A program made the translations under genes and the position numbers. A model generated the notes under the pieces. The model was given only the letters and a program-made list of their open reading frames with translations. It was not told where the DNA came from and searched no databases. DNA of 9,079 nt from Deltaproteobacteria bacterium (GTDB lineage: Bacteria; Desulfobacterota; Desulfobulbia; Desulfobulbales; SURF-16): the NCBI GenBank assembly GCA_029939635.1, contig JAOZSN010000120.1, forward strand, positions 1 through 9,079. The letters run 5' to 3'. Shown in pieces: positions 6,230-9,079 of the stretch (positions are counted from its first letter, which is position 1; the number at the start of each line of letters is the position of its first letter).

Positions 6230-9079
6230 TTACCCCAGATCAAAATCAAACAGCTCTATATGCTCGTAGAGAGCCCCACCAATCTCTTCAGCCATGTCCC
6301 CAAATCGCGCATCAGTAAAGGGTGATGCAGCCAAACCGTGACAATAATAGATATCCCCTACCCCTTCATAGTTATCCTTGTCCCAAGCCTTAGCCAAGCC
6401 TTCCAGACTCTCACCCTCAACCAAGCCCAATGAATATTTGGGATAAAATGGCACTGGTGCCGCCAGTCCCTGTTGAAAATTTTGCAAGAGAGTAGCCAAT
6501 ACCTTTCCAGGTTCAGCCACTGGCATAAAACGCACAGCTGTACAATCAAGGCCTGTAAGCACCGTGGTCTGGGGCTGCTCGGTGGTATGACACAAAGCTA
6601 GATGATAGATCCAGGCTCTAATCAACTCCTTGCGGCGGCCAACCTGCAAGCGTCCCTTCTTAAAATGGGCCTCCAGACGAACAGGACGATATAAAAGTTG
6701 CTGGCCAGCATAGAGGTGGTCGAGGCGCCCATGGAGAGAAATACCATCCAGCTCAATCTCCACATCACAAGATGCAATGGCTTCTTGTTGTAAGGGGGAA
6801 ATCCAGCTTAAAAACTCTGCTAACTCTGTGTGCATTTTACCCGTGAGCCAACGACCAGGATTACCATCCGGCAGACGTCCTTTGCCACTAGCCACATCAA
6901 AGCGGCGCATTAAGGCGTCCTGCCCCTCAGCCTGCAGGAGAAAATCACGGAGCTGATAGCTTTGCAAACCATCAAGGGCAAATGGTTCATGATCAGCCAA
7001 CAGGGCGGTTCGGCTTTCAAGGGAAATACCGAGCACTCTTTTATAAAGATAACGCATGGGGTGGCTGAAAAAACTGACAAGATCGGCCAACGCCACCCTG
7101 GTTATGGGCGATGCCGCTAGCGGTTGAGTAAAAAAAGGTGGGGTGATTTCTTTGACTGCAACCCCGGCCTGGGCCGCCTGGCAATTTTCCACTGAAAAAC
7201 TGGGCAGACCAGCACCGCCGACAAAATAATCAGCATGAAAGCCCTGTAAACGATGGCGAACCACCAGTTTTTTGCCCTCATCCTCGTCCAGATCAAAACG
7301 CACCCGCAGATAATCCACAAGCTCGGCCACCAGCACGGACGATGGTAAAGAAGCATTGTCGGCAATGGACTGCCCACAATAACTCAGGTACAAAAATTCC
7401 TGGGCCGAGATTAAGGTCTCCAAAAAGAGATAGCGGTCATTATCTTTACTGGATCTATCCCCAGGCCGATTCTCCACCTGGGTCAAATCATACTCCAGAC
7501 GTTGATCAAGACGGGGAAAGGCACCATCATTCATACCAACCAGACAGATGAGCTTAAAAGGAATGGAACGCATGGGCAGCATGGCACAGCATGTTACACC
7601 ACCACCCATGAAACCGCGAACATGGAGGGCCGCATTATAACGCTGCTGCAGCCAGCTCTGGATCACCGCCAGATCAACCTGTTGGTACTGGGAGCCATCA
7701 CCCACAGGTGCGCTGATCAACTCATTAATTGCCAGCCAGGCCTGTTCATGCCAACCCTCGATAGTAAAAAAACGGCCCAGCAATTTCTTTAATAGCTGCT
7801 GCCACTGCTCTACAGAACGAGATTCCGATATCGTGGCTCGAAAGCCACGCAAGGCAGCCAAAAAGTCTAACAACCCACCAAGGACTGGGGCCTCATCCTC
7901 GTTGAAATCCATAAAAGGAAAAACACCAGCCACATCTTGATCTGGTTGGGCTGCCATGGCATAGCCCAGCAATAAGCGCTCCTCTCCTGCCTGCCAACTT
8001 ACCTGGCCTGGCCCATGGAGATCAGTCACCATATCCTCATCCATTCCCCAACAAATTCCAGACTCAGGCAACCAGGCGCGAATCTGCTCAACATCAGCTG
8101 GAGTCAAGTTAAAGCACTGGGCCACGGCCTCCTGCTCAAGCAGACCAATAAGCTCTGTGGCCTGATAGCGACTGGAGAGAAGATGGAGCAGGGCAAAAAA
8201 ACCATCCATCATGGTTTGCAAAGTAGTGGTGGGAAGGTCTGCAATGGTAAATGGAATAAGCCCCTCACCAGCAAAAACAGCACGTAGCAACGGGGCATAG
8301 GTAGGCAACTCCGGACTCATCACTAGGATATCCGCTGGAGTCAGCTTATACTCCTTCATGTACCAGAGAAGCTGGTCATGGAGCACCTCCACCTCCCGCA
8401 GGGGACTATGACAAGAATGGATGGCCAGGGAGCGATCCGACTCCTGCCAAACCTCATCTGCTTGCTGGGGCTCTGTTAAGTTGAGGAGATCTGCCTGAAG
8501 AAGCTGCAAATGGCTGCCAGCATCACGTTCGACAAAGAGCTCTTCCTGCTCATAGCCACACTCCATCTCCAAAACCAGATTAAGAAAATCACGGCCCAGA
8601 ACCCCTTGGGAGGCAAGGAGTGGATTGACATCATCCATGAACAATTCTTCAGCATGACGACCAGAAAATTTCTCGGCTCGCCTCATCTCTCGCCGTGTCT
8701 TGATAAAACCCCAATACTCCCGACAAGGTGTAAGTTGGTAAAAATGAACATCCATGAGCTGGGCTGCAGCCTGAAATACCTTGAGATGAAAAGGCGGCAT
8801 CACAGAAACACCAAAGATAGCAATGGCATAGGGCAGGCCAGCTCCAGCAGGTACGGCATCTTGCTCCACCAACTGCAAAAAATCCCGCCAGATCACAGCC
8901 CGATTAGTGGGCAGCTGCAATGCAAGCCACAGGCGCTGTTGCCAGGCCTGGTCGCCCACACCGTCATAGGAAGGCTGACTAAACCAATCATTGCCCTGCT
9001 GCCAGGCCAGAATCATATCAGGCCTATAAATCTGATATTGATCAAAAAGATCTGCCAAACGACCAGCCAGTTGAAATAA
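6230..9079 (-). CDS. recC: RecBCD exonuclease V subunit RecC, N-terminus outside window
   Basis: The reading frame is open to the window edge, so this is a 5'-partial gene. The 949 visible residues begin LFQLAGR-LADLFDQYQIYRPD, which resembles the stretch near residue 135 of E. coli RecC (1122 residues); the codon at 9056-9058 is TTG for an internal Leu, not a start. RecC is the scaffold that splits the duplex, passes each strand to RecB or RecD and recognises Chi; it resembles a helicase-nuclease but has no catalytic motifs, and no Walker A is seen here. Counting from the Leu at 9056-9058: FGVSVMPPFHLKVFQ (82-96), PCREYWG (111-117), SCHSPLREVEVLHDQLL (215-231), the family hallmark around MLPMRSIPFKLICLVGMNDG (493-512), and GDRSSKDNDRYLFLETLISA (533-552). 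The C-terminal third corresponds to the inactive nuclease-like fold. The stop is TAA at 6230-6232. No frameshift is seen. Confidence 0.97.
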   Translation of the reverse strand, partial: LFQLAGRLADLFDQYQIYRPDMILAWQQGNDWFSQPSYDGVGDQAWQQRLWLALQLPTNRAVIWRDFLQLVEQDAVPAGAGLPYAIAIFGVSVMPPFHLKVFQAAAQLMDVHFYQLTPCREYWGFIKTRREMRRAEKFSGRHAEELFMDDVNPLLASQGVLGRDFLNLVLEMECGYEQEELFVERDAGSHLQLLQADLLNLTEPQQADEVWQESDRSLAIHSCHSPLREVEVLHDQLLWYMKEYKLTPADILVMSPELPTYAPLLRAVFAGEGLIPFTIADLPTTTLQTMMDGFFALLHLLSSRYQATELIGLLEQEAVAQCFNLTPADVEQIRAWLPESGICWGMDEDMVTDLHGPGQVSWQAGEERLLLGYAMAAQPDQDVAGVFPFMDFNEDEAPVLGGLLDFLAALRGFRATISESRSVEQWQQLLKKLLGRFFTIEGWHEQAWLAINELISAPVGDGSQYQQVDLAVIQSWLQQRYNAALHVRGFMGGGVTCCAMLPMRSIPFKLICLVGMNDGAFPRLDQRLEYDLTQVENRPGDRSSKDNDRYLFLETLISAQEFLYLSYCGQSIADNASLPSSVLVAELVDYLRVRFDLDEDEGKKLVVRHRLQGFHADYFVGGAGLPSFSVENCQAAQAGVAVKEITPPFFTQPLAASPITRVALADLVSFFSHPMRYLYKRVLGISLESRTALLADHEPFALDGLQSYQLRDFLLQAEGQDALMRRFDVASGKGRLPDGNPGRWLTGKMHTELAEFLSWISPLQQEAIASCDVEIELDGISLHGRLDHLYAGQQLLYRPVRLEAHFKKGRLQVGRRKELIRAWIYHLALCHTTEQPQTTVLTGLDCTAVRFMPVAEPGKVLATLLQNFQQGLAAPVPFYPKYSLGLVEGESLEGLAKAWDKDNYEGVGDIYYCHGLAASPFTDARFGDMAEEIGGALYEHIELFDFDLG

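Noticed and set aside
6036..6269. A 77-codon plus-strand open frame covering repeat copy C and running into the 3' end of recC
   Set aside because: It overlaps a structured repeat and the antisense of recC, and shows no recognisable protein features.
5317..7334. Two occurrences of the E. coli Chi octamer GCTGGTGG on the minus strand (5317-5324 and 7327-7334)
   Set aside because: Two copies in about 9 kb is slightly above random expectation but both fall in coding sequence, and the Chi sequence of this organism is unknown; no inference is possible from one window.
62..8430. The palindrome TGGCCA occurs about fifteen times by eye across the window
   Set aside because: Nearly all occurrences lie in the rec genes, where frequent GCC alanine and CTG leucine codons can produce it; there is no spacing pattern.
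9056..9079. Taking the TTG at 9056-9058 as the recC start
   Set aside because: The frame stays open to the window edge and the preceding residues (LFQLAGR) continue the RecC family sequence; about 130 N-terminal residues lie outside.

Overview
The window carries a minus-strand recC-recB-recD cluster, which encodes the three subunits of the RecBCD (exonuclease V) double-strand-break repair helicase-nuclease. Transcription runs from right to left. recC enters at the right edge without its N-terminus (6230-9079), recB follows complete (2108-5704), and recD is complete (358-2115). recB and recD overlap by 8 bases and are probably translationally coupled. All helicase motifs of RecB and RecD and the RecB nuclease residues are intact, so the complex should be active: RecB is the 3'-5' motor plus nuclease, RecD the 5'-3' motor, and RecC the scaffold that splits the duplex and reads Chi.

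The organism is a bacterium, most likely a proteobacterium with moderate GC. Protein texture and the compact recC-recB-recD order would fit a Desulfobulbales-type deltaproteobacterium (Desulfotalea-like), but this is an impression only; no taxonomic marker lies in the window.

The part the genes do not explain is in the two non-coding stretches, 1-357 (downstream of recD) and 5705-6229 (between recC and recB). Together they hold four copies of one dispersed repeat of about 180-195 bp: D (1 to about 52, cut by the window edge), A (122-302), B (5756-5950) and C (6025-6203). Each complete copy is a long imperfect hairpin. Its centre is conserved and includes a 21-base block identical in all three complete copies. 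Its outer arms differ from copy to copy, yet within each copy the two arms stay complementary (24 bp perfect in B, 25 of 26 in A, 15 of 18 in C, the other three being G-T pairs). An internal stem also shows a compensatory change between copies. This is the opposite of an ordinary MITE, whose termini are conserved in sequence, and suggests that the folded form is what is maintained.

Both stretches have the same layout: just after a rec gene ends there is one copy in the sense of transcription, a spacer of about 70 bp, then one copy in the opposite sense. The 3' ends of recC and recD thus carry equivalent inverted pairs, and the recB start lies only 51 bases from copy B with no visible Shine-Dalgarno sequence. 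No protein is predicted in either stretch; short open frames there run through the repeats and are not conserved between copies.
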